A stretch of DNA of 64,000 nucleotides from Ecdyonurus torrentis (Eukaryota > Arthropoda > Insecta > Ephemeroptera > Heptageniidae). Positions within the stretch are counted from its first letter, which is position 1, and each line of letters begins with the position of its first letter. The translations under genes were made by a program, and so were the position numbers. Shown piece after piece: positions 51,017 through 64,000 of this stretch. Below the pieces are notes generated by a model that made no database searches, was not told the DNA's origin, and saw nothing but the letters and a program-made list of their open reading frames with translations. Where the stretch lies: contig CASGGR010000034.1 of the NCBI GenBank assembly GCA_949318235.1, forward strand, positions 1,751,501 through 1,815,500. Reading direction: 5' to 3'.

Positions 51017-54000
51017 ATGTAGGACTAACAAAACTTGCAAAGAAAAGGTTATTACACCTTAATCGCTCTAATTCCAACTTTTTCAGTTATAGAGAATCTC
51101 AGTGCTTTCTCATCGTACTTTTCAGACTGTGAATAAGATTTTTGATGATATCTTTGAAACTAATAAAGCTACAGGCTTGCGGTTTGAACTAAAATGTAGG
51201 ACTGACAAACTTGCAAAGCAAAGGTTATTACACCTTAATCGCTCCACTGCAAACTTGCGCAGTTATAGAGAATCTCAGTGCTTTCTCAACGTACTTTTCG
51301 GACTGTGAATACGAATTTTGATGATATTCTGCGAAACTAATAAAGCTACAGGCCTGCGGTTTGAACTTAAATGTAGGACTAACAGACTTGCAAAGAAAAA
51401 GTTATTACACCTTAATCGCACCAATGCAAATTTTCGCAGTTATAGAGAATCACAGTGCTTTCTCATCGTACTTTTCAGACTGTGAATACGATTTTTGATG
51501 ACATCTCTGAAACTAATAAAGCTACTGGCTTGCGGTTTGAAATTAAATGTAGGACTAACAGACTTGCAAAGAAAAGGTTACTATACCTTAATCGCTCCAA
51601 TGCAAACTTTCGCAGTTATAGAGAATCTCAGTGCTTTCTCATCGTACTTTTTAGACTGTGAATACAATTTTTAATGATATCTCCGAAACTAATAAAGCAA
51701 CGGGCTTGCGGTTTGAACTAAAATGTAGGACTAACAGACTTGCAAAGAAAAGGTTATTACACCTTAATCGCTCCAATGCAAACTTTCGCAGTGCTTTCTC
51801 ATTGTACTTTTTAGACTGTGAATAAGATTTTTGATGATATCTCTGAAACTAGTAAAGCTACAGGCTTGCGGTTTGAAATAAAATGTAGGACTAACAAAAC
51901 TTGCAAAGAAAAGGTTATTACACCTTAATCGCTCCAATTCAAACTTTTGCAGTTATAGAGAATCTCAGTGCTTTCTCATCGTACTTTTCAGACTGTGAAT
52001 ACGATTTTTGATGATATCTTTGAAACTAATAAAGCTACAGGCTTGCGGTTTGTACTAAAATGTAGGACTGACAAACTTGCAAAGCAAAGGTCATTACACC
52101 TTAATCGCTCCACTGCAAACTTGCGCAGTTATAGAGAATCTCAGTGCTTTCTCAACGTACTTTTCGGACTGTGAATACGAATTTTGATGATATCTCCGAA
52201 ACTAATAAAGCTACAGGCCTGCGGTTTGAACTTAAATGTAGGACTAACAGACTTGCAAAGAAAAAGTTATTACACCTTAATCGCACCAATGCAAATTTTC
52301 GCAGTTATAGAGAATCACAGTGCTTTCTCATCGTACTTTTCAGACTGTGAATACGATTTTTGATGATATCTCTGAAACTAATAAAGCTACAGGCTTGCGG
52401 TTTAAACTAAAATGTAGGACTAACAGACTTGATAAGAAAAGGTTTATTACACCTTAATCGCTCCAATGCAAACTTTCGCAGTTATAGAGAATCTCAGTGC
52501 TTTCTCATTGTACTTTTTAGACTGTGATTAAGATTTTTGATGATATCTCTGAAACTAGTAAAGCTACAGGCTTGCGGTTTGAAATTAAATGTAGGACTAA
52601 CAGACTTGCAAAGCAAAGGTTATTACACCTTAAACGCTCCAATGCAAACTTTTGCAGTTATAGAGAATCTCAGTGCTTTCTCATCGAACTTTTCAGACTG
52701 TGAATACGAATTTTGATGATATCTCCGAAACTAATAAAGCTACAGGCTTGCGGTTTGAACTAAAATGTAGGACTAACAGACTTGCAAAGAAAAGGTTATT
52801 ACACCTTAATCGCACCAATGCAAATTTTTGCAGTTATAGAGAATCTCAGTGCTTTCTCATCGTACTTTTTAGACTGTGAATACGATTTTTGATGATATCT
52901 CCGAAACTTATAAAGCTACAGGCGTGCGGTTTAAATTAAATGTAGGACTAACAAAACTTGCAAAGAAAAGGTTATTACACCTTAATCGCTCTAATTCCAA
53001 CTTTTTCAGTTATAGACAATCTCAGTGCTTTCTCATCGTACTTTTCAGACTGTGAATAAGATTTTTGATGATATCTTTGAAACTAATAAAGCTACAGGCT
53101 TGCGGTTTGAACTAAAATGTAGGACTGACAAACTTGCAAAGCAAAGGTTATTACACCTTAATCGCTCCACTGCAAACTTGCGCAGTTATAGAGAATCTCA
53201 GTGCTTTCTCAACGTACTTTTCGGACTGTGAATACGAATTTTGATGATATTCTGCGAAACTAATAAAGCTACAGGCCTGCGGTTTGAACTTAAATGTAGG
53301 ACTAACAGACTTGCAAAGAAAAAGTTATTACACCTTAATCGCACCAATGCAAATTTTCGCAGTTATAGAGAATCACAGTGCTTTCTCATCGTACTTTTCA
53401 GACTGTGAATACGATTTTTGATGACATCTCTGAAACTAATAAAGCTACTGGCTTGCGGTTTGAAATTAAATGTAGGACTAACAGACTTGCAAAGAAAAGG
53501 TTACTATACCTTAATCGCTCCAATGCAAACTTTCGCAGTTATAGAGAATCTCAGTGCTTTCTCATCGTACTTTTTAGACTGTGAATACAATTTTTAATGA
53601 TATCTCCGAAACTAATAAAGCAACGGGCTTGCGGTTTGAACTAAAATGTAGGACTAACAGACTTGCAAAGAAAAGGTTATTACACCTTAATCGCTCCAAT
53701 GCAAACTTTCGCAGTGCTTTCTCATTGTACTTTTTAGACTGTGAATAAGATTTTTGATGATATCTCTGAAACTAGTAAAGCTACAGGCTTGCGGTTTGAA
53801 ATAAAATGTAGGACTAACAAAACTTGCAAAGAAAAGGTTATTACACCTTAATCGCTCCAATTCAAACTTTTGCAGTTATAGAGAATCTCAGTGCTTTCTC
53901 ATCGTACTTTTCAGACTGTGAATACGATTTTTGATGATATCTTTGAAACTAATAAAGCTACAGGCTTGCGGTTTGAACTAAAATGTAGGACTGACAAACT

Positions 54001-54870
54001 TGCAAAGCAAAGGTCATTACACCTTAATCGCTCCACTGCAAACTTGCGCAGTTATAGAGAATCTCAGTGCTTTCTCAACGTACTTTTCGGACTGTGAATA
54101 CGAATTTTGATGATATCTCCGAAACTAATAAAGCTACAGGCCTGCGGTTTGAACTTAAATGTAGGACTAACAGACTTGCAAAGAAAAAGTTATTACACCT
54201 TAATCGCACCAATGCAAATTTTCGCAGTTATAGAGAATCACAGTGCTTTCTCATCGTACTTTTCAGACTGTGAATACGATTTTTGATGATATCTCTGAAA
54301 CTAATAAAGCTACAGGCTTGCGGTTTAAACTAAAATGTAGGACTAACAGACTTGATAAGAAAAGGTTTATTACACCTTAATCGCTCCAATGCAAACTTTC
54401 GCAGTTATAGAGAATCTCAGTGCTTTCTCATTGTACTTTTTAGACTGTGATTAAGATTTTTGATGATATCTCTGAAACTAGTAAAGCTACAGGCTTGCGG
54501 TTTGAAATTAAATGTAGGACTAACAGACTTGCAAAGCAAAGGTTATTACACCTTAAACGCTCCAATGCAAACTTTTGCAGTTATAGAGAATCTCAGTGCT
54601 TTCTCATCGAACTTTTCAGACTGTGAATACGAATTTTGATGATATCTCCGAAACTAATAAAGCTACAGGCTTGCGGTTTGAACTAAAATGTAGGACTAAC
54701 AGACTTGCAAAGAAAAGGTTATTACACCTTAATCGCACCAATGCAAATTTTTGCAGTTATAGAGAATCTCAGTGCTTTCTCATCGTACTTTTTAGACTGT
54801 GAATACGATTTTTGATGATATCTCCGAAACTTATAAAGCTACAGGCGTGCGGTTTAAATTAAATGTAGGA
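51017..54870. repeat. HOR of 1923 bp, two copies
   Basis: About 51017-52939 repeats as about 52940-54870 (landmarks 51102/53025, 51968/53891, 52673/54596). The joint lies in a chimeric monomer at about 52880-53025. Its first part, CAGGCGTGCGGTTTAAATTA, matches 48200, while its second part, with ACAAAACTTGC and CTAATTCCAAC, matches 51020. The unit equals the 4708-bp unit with 2785 bp removed. It overlaps the start of the 2976-bp block, which shares its monomers. Confidence 0.85.
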
Positions 54871-57800
54871 CTAACAGACTTGCAAAGAAAAGGTTATTAC
54901 ACCTTAATCGCTCCAATGCAAACTTTCGCAATTATAGAGAATCTCAGTTCTTTCTCATCGTACTTTTCAGACTGTGAATACGTTTTTTGATTATATCTTT
55001 GAAACTAATAAAGCTACAGGCTTGCGGTTTGAACTAAAATGTAGGACTGACAAACTTGCAACGAAAAGGTAGTTACACCTTAATCGCTCCAATGCAAACT
55101 TTCGCAGTTATAGAGAATCTCAGTGCTTTCTCATTGTACTTTTTAGACTGTGATTTAGATTTTTGATGATATCTCTGAAACTAGTAAAGCTACAGGCTTG
55201 CGGTTTGAAATTAAATGTAGGACTAACAGACTTGCAAAGAAAAGGTTACTATACCTTAATCGCTCCAATGCAAACTTTCGCAGTTATAGAGAATCTCAGT
55301 GCTTTCTCATCGTACTTTTTAGACTGTGAATACAATTTTTAATGATATCTCCGAAACTAATAAAGCTACAGGCTTGCGGTTTGAACTAAAATGTAGGACT
55401 AACAGACTTGCAAAGAAAAAGTTATTTCACCTTAATCGCACCAATGCAAACTTTCGCAGTTATAGAGAATCTCAGTGTTTTCTCATCGTACTTTTCAGAC
55501 TGTGAATACGATTTTTAATGATATTTTCGAAACTAATAAAGCAACGGGCTTGCGGTTTAACTAAAATGTAGGACTAACAGACTTGCAAAGAAAAGGTTAT
55601 TACACCTTAATCGCACCAATGCAAATTTTTGCAGTTATAGAGAATCTCAGTGCTTTCTCATCGTACTTTTTAGACTGTGAATACGATTTTTGATGATATC
55701 TCCGAAACTAATAAAGCTACAGGCTTGCGGTTTGAACTAAAATGTAGGACTAACAGACTTGCAAAGAAAAGGTTTATTACACCTTAATCGCTCCAATGCA
55801 AACTTTCGCAGTTATAGAGAATCTCAGTGCTTTCTCATTGTACTTTTTAGACTGTGATTAAGATTTTTGATGATATCTCTGAAACTAGTAAAGCTACAGG
55901 CTTGCGGTTTGAAATTAAATGTAGGACTAACAGACTTGCAAAGAAAAGGTTACTATACCTTAATCGCTCCAATGCAAACTTTCGCTGTTATAGAGAATCT
56001 CAGTGCTTTCTCATCGTACTTTTTAGACTGTGAATATAATTTTTAATGATATCTCCGAAACTAATAAAGCTACAGGCTTGCGGTTTGAACTATAATGTAG
56101 GTCTAACAGACTTGCAAAGAAAAGGTTATTACACCTTAATCGCTCCAATGCAAACTTTCGCAGTGCTTTCTCATTGTACTTTTTAGACTGTGAATAAGAT
56201 TTTTGATGATATCTCTGAAACTAGTAAAGCTACAGGCTTGCGGTTTGAACTAAAATGTAGGACTGACAAACTTGCAACGAAAAGGTAGTTACACCTTAAT
56301 CGCTCCACTGCAAACTTGCGCAGTTATAGAGAATCTCAGTGCTTTCTCATCGTATTTTTTAGACTGTGATTAAGATTTTTGATGATATCTCTAAAACTAG
56401 TAAAGCTACAGGCTTGCGGTTTGAAATAAAATGTAGGACTTATAGACTTGCAAAGAAAAGGTTATTACACCTTAATCGCTCAAATGCAAACTTTCGCAGT
56501 TATAGAGAATCTCAGTGCTTTCTCATCGTACTTTTCAGACTGTGAATACGATTTTTGATGGTATCTGCGAAACTAATAAAGCTACAGGCTTGCGGTTTGA
56601 ACTAAAATGTAGGACTAACAGACTTGCAACGAAAAGGTAGTTACACCTTAATCGCTCCACTGCAAACTTGCGCAGTTATAGAGAATCTCAGTGCTTTCTC
56701 ATCGTACTTTTTAGACTGTGATTAAGATTTTTGATGATATCTCTGAAACTAGTAAAGCTACAGGCTTGCGGTTTGAAATAAAATGTAGGACTAACAGACA
56801 TGCAAAGAAAAGGTTCTTTCACCTTAATCGCTCCACTGCAAACTTGCGCAGTTATAGAGAATCTCAGTGCTTTCTCATCGAACTTTTGAGACTGTGAATA
56901 CGAATTTTGATGATATCTCCGAAACTAATAAAGCTACAGGCTTGCGGTTTGAACTAAAATGTAGGACTGACAAACTTGCAAAGCAAAGGTCATTACACCT
57001 TAATCGCTCCACTGCAAACTTGCGCAGTTATAGAGAATCTCAGTGCTTTCTCAACGTACTTTTCGGACTGTGAATACGAATTTTGATGATATCTCCGAAA
57101 CTAATAAAGCTACAGGCCTGCGGTTTGAACTTAAATGTAGGACTAACAGACTTGCAAAGAAAAAGTTATTACACCTTAATCGCACCAATGCAAATTTTCG
57201 CAGTTATAGAGAATCACAGTGCTTTCTCATCGTACTTTTCAGACTGTGAATACGATTTTTGATGATATCTCTGAAACTAATAAAGCTACAGGCTTGCGGT
57301 TTAAACTAAAATGTAGGACTAACAGACTTGATAAGAAAAGGTTTATTACACCTTAATCGCTCCAATGCAAACTTTCGCAGTTATAGAGAATCTCAGTGCT
57401 TTCTCATTGTACTTTTTAGACTGTGATTAAGATTTTTGATGATATCTCTGAAACTAGTAAAGCTACAGGCTTGCGGTTTGAAATTAAATGTAGGACTAAC
57501 AGACTTGCAAAGCAAAGGTTATTACACCTTAAACGCTCCAATGCAAACTTTTGCAGTTATAGAGAATCTCAGTGCTTTCTCATCGAACTTTTCAGACTGT
57601 GAATACGAATTTTGATGATATCTCCGAAACTAATAAAGCTACAGGCTTGCGGTTTGAACTAAAATGTAGGACTAACAGACTTGCAAAGAAAAGGTTATTA
57701 CACCTTAATCGCACCAATGCAAATTTTTGCAGTTATAGAGAATCTCAGTGCTTTCTCATCGTACTTTTTAGACTGTGAATACGATTTTTGATGATATCTC

Positions 57801-60800
57801 CGAAACTTATAAAGCTACAGGCGTGCGGTTTAAATTAAATGTAGGACTAACAGACTTGCAAAGAAAAGGTTATTACACCTTAATCGCTCCAATGCAAACT
57901 TTCGCAATTATAGAGAATCTCAGTTCTTTCTCATCGTACTTTTCAGACTGTGAATACGTTTTTTGATTATATCTTTGAAACTAATAAAGCTACAGGCTTG
58001 CGGTTTGAACTAAAATGTAGGACTGACAAACTTGCAACGAAAAGGTAGTTACACCTTAATCGCTCCAATGCAAACTTTCGCAGTTATAGAGAATCTCAGT
58101 GCTTTCTCATTGTACTTTTTAGACTGTGATTTAGATTTTTGATGATATCTCTGAAACTAGTAAAGCTACAGGCTTGCGGTTTGAAATTAAATGTAGGACT
58201 AACAGACTTGCAAAGAAAAGGTTACTATACCTTAATCGCTCCAATGCAAACTTTCGCAGTTATAGAGAATCTCAGTGCTTTCTCATCGTACTTTTTAGAC
58301 TGTGAATACAATTTTTAATGATATCTCCGAAACTAATAAAGCTACAGGCTTGCGGTTTGAACTAAAATGTAGGACTAACAGACTTGCAAAGAAAAAGTTA
58401 TTTCACCTTAATCGCACCAATGCAAACTTTCGCAGTTATAGAGAATCTCAGTGTTTTCTCATCGTACTTTTCAGACTGTGAATACGATTTTTAATGATAT
58501 TTTCGAAACTAATAAAGCAACGGGCTTGCGGTTTAACTAAAATGTAGGACTAACAGACTTGCAAAGAAAAGGTTATTACACCTTAATCGCACCAATGCAA
58601 ATTTTTGCAGTTATAGAGAATCTCAGTGCTTTCTCATCGTACTTTTTAGACTGTGAATACGATTTTTGATGATATCTCCGAAACTAATAAAGCTACAGGC
58701 TTGCGGTTTGAACTAAAATGTAGGACTAACAGACTTGCAAAGAAAAGGTTTATTACACCTTAATCGCTCCAATGCAAACTTTCGCAGTTATAGAGAATCT
58801 CAGTGCTTTCTCATTGTACTTTTTAGACTGTGATTAAGATTTTTGATGATATCTCTGAAACTAGTAAAGCTACAGGCTTGCGGTTTGAAATTAAATGTAG
58901 GACTAACAGACTTGCAAAGAAAAGGTTACTATACCTTAATCGCTCCAATGCAAACTTTCGCTGTTATAGAGAATCTCAGTGCTTTCTCATCGTACTTTTT
59001 AGACTGTGAATATAATTTTTAATGATATCTCCGAAACTAATAAAGCTACAGGCTTGCGGTTTGAACTATAATGTAGGTCTAACAGACTTGCAAAGAAAAG
59101 GTTATTACACCTTAATCGCTCCAATGCAAACTTTCGCAGTGCTTTCTCATTGTACTTTTTAGACTGTGAATAAGATTTTTGATGATATCTCTGAAACTAG
59201 TAAAGCTACAGGCTTGCGGTTTGAACTAAAATGTAGGACTGACAAACTTGCAACGAAAAGGTAGTTACACCTTAATCGCTCCACTGCAAACTTGCGCAGT
59301 TATAGAGAATCTCAGTGCTTTCTCATCGTATTTTTTAGACTGTGATTAAGATTTTTGATGATATCTCTAAAACTAGTAAAGCTACAGGCTTGCGGTTTGA
59401 AATAAAATGTAGGACTTATAGACTTGCAAAGAAAAGGTTATTACACCTTAATCGCTCAAATGCAAACTTTCGCAGTTATAGAGAATCTCAGTGCTTTCTC
59501 ATCGTACTTTTCAGACTGTGAATACGATTTTTGATGGTATCTGCGAAACTAATAAAGCTACAGGCTTGCGGTTTGAACTAAAATGTAGGACTAACAGACT
59601 TGCAACGAAAAGGTAGTTACACCTTAATCGCTCCACTGCAAACTTGCGCAGTTATAGAGAATCTCAGTGCTTTCTCATCGTACTTTTTAGACTGTGATTA
59701 AGATTTTTGATGATATCTCTGAAACTAGTAAAGCTACAGGCTTGCGGTTTGAAATAAAATGTAGGACTAACAGACATGCAAAGAAAAGGTTCTTTCATCT
59801 TAATCGCTCCACTGCAAACTTGCGCAGTTATAGAGAATCTCAGTGCTTTCTCATCGAACTTTTGAGACTGTGAATACGAATTTTGATGATATCTCCGAAA
59901 CTAATAAAGCTACAGGCTTGCGGTTTGAACTAAAATGTAGGACTGACAAACTTGCAAAGCAAAGGTCATTACACCTTAATCGCTCCACTGCAAACTTGCG
60001 CAGTTATAGAGAATCTCAGTGCTTTCTCAACGTACTTTTCGGACTGTGAATACGAATTTTGATGATATCTCCGAAACTAATAAAGCTACAGGCCTGCGGT
60101 TTGAACTTAAATGTAGGACTAACAGACTTGCAAAGAAAAAGTTATTACACCTTAATCGCACCAATGCAAATTTTCGCAGTTATAGAGAATCACAGTGCTT
60201 TCTCATCGTACTTTTCAGACTGTGAATACGATTTTTGATGATATCTCTGAAACTAATAAAGCTACAGGCTTGCGGTTTAAACTAAAATGTAGGACTAACA
60301 GACTTGATAAGAAAAGGTTTATTACACCTTAATCGCTCCAATGCAAACTTTCGCAGTTATAGAGAATCTCAGTGCTTTCTCATTGTACTTTTTAGACTGT
60401 GATTAAGATTTTTGATGATATCTCTGAAACTAGTAAAGCTACAGGCTTGCGGTTTGAAATTAAATGTAGGACTAACAGACTTGCAAAGCAAAGGTTATTA
60501 CACCTTAAACGCTCCAATGCAAACTTTTGCAGTTATAGAGAATCTCAGTGCTTTCTCATCGAACTTTTCAGACTGTGAATACGAATTTTGATGATATCTC
60601 CGAAACTAATAAAGCTACAGGCTTGCGGTTTGAACTAAAATGTAGGACTAACAGACTTGCAAAGAAAAGGTTATTACACCTTAATCGCACCAATGCAAAT
60701 TTTTGCAGTTATAGAGAATCTCAGTGCTTTCTCATCGTACTTTTTAGACTGTGAATACGATTTTTGATGATATCTCCGAAACTTATAAAGCTACAGGCGT

Positions 60801-62892
60801 GCGGTTTAAATTAAATGTAGGACTAACAGACTTGCAAAGAAAAGGTTATTACACCTTAATCGCTCCAATGCAAACTTTCGCAATTATAGAGAATCTCAGT
60901 TCTTTCTCATCGTACTTTTCAGACTGTGAATACGTTTTTTGATTATATCTTTGAAACTAATAAAGCTACAGGCTTGCGGTTTGAACTAAAATGTAGGACT
61001 GACAAACTTGCAACGAAAAGGTAGTTACACCTTAATCGCTCCAATGCAAACTTTCGCAGTTATAGAGAATCTCAGTGCTTTCTCATTGTACTTTTTAGAC
61101 TGTGATTTAGATTTTTGATGATATTTCTGAAACTAGTAAAGCTACAGGCTTGCGGTTTGAAATTAAATGTAGGACTAACAGACTTGCAAAGAAAAGGTTA
61201 CTATACCTTAATCGCTCCAATGCAAACTTTCGCAGTTATAGAGAATCTCAGTGCTTTCTCATCGTACTTTTTAGACTGTGAATACAATTTTTAATGATAT
61301 CTCCGAAACTAATAAAGCTACAGGCTTGCGGTTTGAACTAAAATGTAGGACTAACAGACTTGCAAAGAAAAAGTTATTTCACCTTAATCGCACCAATGCA
61401 AACTTTCGCAGTTATAGAGAATCTCAGTGTTTTCTCATCGTACTTTTCAGACTGTGAATACGATTTTTGATGATATTTTCGAAACTAATAAAGCAACGGG
61501 CTTGCGGTTTAACTAAAATGTAGGACTAACAGACTTGCAAAGAAAAGGTTATTACACCTTAATCGCACCAATGCAAATTTTTGCAGTTATAGAGAATCTC
61601 AGTGCTTTCTCATCGTACTTTTTAGACTGTGAATACGATTTTTGATGATATCTCCGAAACTAATAAAGCTACAGGCTTGCGGTTTGAACTAAAATGTAGG
61701 ACTAACAGACTTGCAAAGAAAAGGTTTATTACACCTTAATCGCTCCAATGCAAACTTTCGCAGTTATAGAGAATCTCAGTGCTTTCTCATTGTACTTTTT
61801 AGACTGTGATTAAGATTTTTGATGATATCTCTGAAACTAGTAAAGCTACAGGCTTGCGGTTTGAAATTAAATGTAGGACTAACAGACTTGCAAAGAAAAG
61901 GTTACTATACCTTAATCGCTCCAATGCAAACTTTCGCTGTTATAGAGAATCTCAGTGCTTTCTCATCGTACTTTTTAGACTGTGAATATAATTTTTAATG
62001 ATATCTCCGAAACTAATAAAGCTACAGGCTTGCGGTTTGAACTATAATGTAGGTCTAACAGACTTGCAAAGAAAAGGTTATTACACCTTAATCGCTCCAA
62101 TGCAAACTTTCGCAGTGCTTTCTCATTGTACTTTTTAGACTGTGAATAAGATTTTTGATGATATCTCTGAAACTAGTAAAGCTACAGGCTTGCGGTTTGA
62201 ACTAAAATGTAGGACTGACAAACTTGCAACGAAAAGGTAGTTACACCTTAATCGCTCCACTGCAAACTTGCGCAGTTATAGAGAATCTCAGTGCTTTCTC
62301 ATCGTATTTTTTAGACTGTAATTAAGATTTTTGATGATATCTCTAAAACTAGTAAAGCTACAGGCTTGCGGTTTGAAATAAAATGTAGGACTTATAGACT
62401 TGCAAAGAAAAGGTTATTACACCTTAATCGCTCAAATGCAAACTTTCGCAGTTATAGAGAATCTCAGTGCTTTCTCATCGTACTTTTCAGACTGTGAATA
62501 CGATTTTTGATGGTATCTGCGAAACTAATAAAGCTACAGGCTTGCGGTTTGAACTAAAATGTAGGACTAACAGACTTGCAACGAAAAGGTAGTTACACCT
62601 TAATCGCTCCACTGCAAACTTGCGCAGTTATAGAGAATCTCAGTGCTTTCTCATCGTACTTTTTAGACTGTGATTAAGATTTTTGATGATATCTCTGAAA
62701 CTAGTAAAGCTACAGGCTTGCGGTTTGAAATAAAATGTAGGACTAACAGACATGCAAAGAAAAGGTTCTTTCACCTTAATCGCTCCACTGCAAACTTGCG
62801 CAGTTATAGAGAATCTCAGTGCTTTCTCATCGAACTTTTGAGACTGTGAATACGAATTTTGATGATATCTCCGAAACTAATAAAGCTACAGG
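53965..62892. repeat. HOR of 2976 bp, three complete tandem copies
   Basis: Copies at about 53965-56940, 56941-59916 and 59917-62892, exactly three periods. Landmarks are 54596/57572/60548 and 56867/59843/62819. The unit is 17 monomers less one 16-bp deletion. Copies are nearly identical; rare differences include TTCATCTT (59796) for TTCACCTT, and TGATATTTCTG (61121) for TGATATCTCTG. The joint is a chimeric monomer at 56867 and 59843 that starts like 50236 (CGAACTTTTGAGACTG) and ends like 51968 (GACAAACTTGCAAAGCAAAGG). At about 62898 the array leaves this unit. Confidence 0.92.
56158..56176. repeat. Example of the 16-bp-deleted monomer class
   Basis: Here CTTTCGCAG joins directly to TGCTTTCTC; the usual TTATAGAGAATCTCAG between them is missing. 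The same joint occurs near 18517, 20965, 30631, 34312, 45881, 46217, 47083, 49532, 50925, 51791, 53714, 56163, 59139, 62115 and 63509. None was found before 18.5 kb. CAG flanks the lost segment on both sides in full monomers. Confidence 0.9.
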
Positions 62893-64000
62893 CTTGCAGT
62901 TTGAACTAAAATGTAGGACTAACAGACTTGCAAAGAAAAGGTTATTACACCTTAATCGCACCAATGCAAATTTTTGCAGTTATAGAGAATCTCAGTGCTT
63001 TCTCATCGTACTTTTTAGACTGTGAATACGATTTTTGATGATATCTCCGAAACTAATAAAGCTACAGGCTTGCAGTTTGAACTAAAATGTAGGACTAACA
63101 GACTTGCAAAGAAAAGGTTTATTACACCTTAATCGCTCCAATGCAAACTTTCGCAGTTATAGAGAATCTCAGTGCTTTCTCATCGTACTTTTTAGACTGT
63201 GAATACAATTTTTAATGATATCTCCGAAACTAATAAAGCTACAGGCTTGCGGTTTGAACTAAAATGTAGGACTAACAGACTTGCAAAGAAAAAGTTATTT
63301 CACCTTAATCGCACCAATGCAAACTTTCGCAGTTATAGAGAATCTCAGTGTTTTCTCATCGTACTTTTCAGACTGTGAATACGATTTTTGATGATATCTC
63401 CGAAACTAATAAAGCAACGGGCTTGCGGTTTGAACTAAAAGGTAGGACTAACAGACTTGCAAAGAAAAGGTAATTACACCTTAATCGCTCCAATGCAAAC
63501 TTTCGCAGTGCTTTCTCATTGTACTTTTTACACCGTGAATAAGATTTTTGATGATATCTCTGAAACTAGTAAAGCTAAAGGCTTGCGGTTTAAAATAATA
63601 AATGTTGGACTAACAAAACTTGCAAAGAAAAGGTTATTACACCTTAATCGCTCCAATTCAAACTTTTGCAGTTATAGAGAATTTCAGTGCTTTCTCATCG
63701 TACTTTTCAGACTGTGAATACGATTTTTGATGATATCTTTGAAACTAATAAAGCTACAGGCTTGCGGTTTGAACTAAAATGTAGGACTAACAAACTTGCA
63801 AAGCAAAGGTTATTACACATTAATCGCTCCACTGCAAACTTGCGCAGTTATAGAGAATCTCAGTGCTTTCTCAACGTACTTTTCGGACTGTGAATACGAA
63901 TTTTGATGATATTCTCCGAAACTAATAAAGCTACAGGCCTGCGGTTTGAACTTAAATGTAGGACTAACAGACTTGCAAAGAAAAAGTTATTACACCTTAA
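62893..64000. repeat. Return to the long HOR order at the window end
   Basis: From about 62898 (GCTTGCAGTTTGAAC in place of GCTTGCGGTTTGAAC) the sequence follows 50310 onward, at an offset near 12583 bp, instead of starting a fourth 2976-bp copy. It carries private changes such as AACTAAAAGGTAGG near 63440 and TTTTTACACCGTG near 63530. It stops mid-monomer at the window edge. Confidence 0.8.

Larger units (their letters stand above)
43924..64000. repeat. Right satellite array, ~176-bp monomers
   Basis: Continuation of the left array in the same orientation and phase, about 114 monomers, still running at the window end. Dominant monomer markers are CGAACTTTTGAGACTG, AAAGCAACGGGCTTGC (AluI site lost), GACAAACTTGCAACGAAAAGG and GGTTACTATACC. 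It is more homogeneous than the left array and organised in nested units of 4708, 1923 and 2976 bp, which share monomers in the same order. Confidence 0.97.

Overview
The window is eukaryotic heterochromatin-like DNA: a tandem satellite array with a basic period of about 176 bp, split by one intact, very young LTR retrotransposon of the Ty3/gypsy (Metaviridae) type. Apart from the element's gag and pol, I find no protein-coding gene, no tRNA or rRNA gene, no CRISPR array and no bacterial feature. The element has a leucine-tRNA-type primer site and insect-like pol motifs, and the DNA is AT-rich, so an arthropod is most likely. A 176-bp monomer with one AluI site (AGCT) recalls, from memory only, the honey bee AluI satellite. 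That species link is a hypothesis.

Layout: (1) 1-35158, left satellite array, about 200 head-to-tail monomers, all in one orientation. (2) 35159-43923, 8765-bp LTR retrotransposon on the + strand: 5' LTR, leucine tRNA primer site, leader, gag, a -1 frameshift cassette, pol (protease, RT, RNase H, integrase), a long AT-rich 3' noncoding stretch, polypurine tract, 3' LTR. It is flanked by the 4-bp duplication GCAC. (3) 43924-64000, right satellite array, about 114 monomers, which resumes in exactly the monomer phase where the left array stopped. The array runs off both ends of the window.

The satellite is a mosaic of higher-order repeats (HORs). These are a 17-monomer unit of 2993 bp (1 to about 10840), a 9-monomer unit of 1584 bp (about 12290-15470), a unit of about 2448 bp (about 16860-21540), a 12-monomer unit of 2112 bp (about 25345-29335), and, to the right of the element, nested units of 4708, 1923 and 2976 bp. 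The last three can be derived from one another by recombination inside single monomers; both chimeric monomers can be seen. A monomer variant with a 16-bp deletion at a fixed breakpoint marks HOR ancestry.

The retrotransposon genes work as one unit. Gag forms the particle. The A-AAT-TTT slip site followed by a strong hairpin would give a Gag-Pol polyprotein, whose protease, RT/RNase H and integrase carry out maturation, reverse transcription (leucine tRNA primer, polypurine tract for plus strand) and integration. Both ORFs are open, all RT, RNase H and integrase catalytic residues I looked for are present, and the two 655-bp LTRs are identical base for base, so the insertion is recent. I see no exotic new system. 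The points most worth following are the HOR recombination history, the undisrupted paralogue of the insertion site at about 50375, the frameshift cassette and some atypical gag/pol features.
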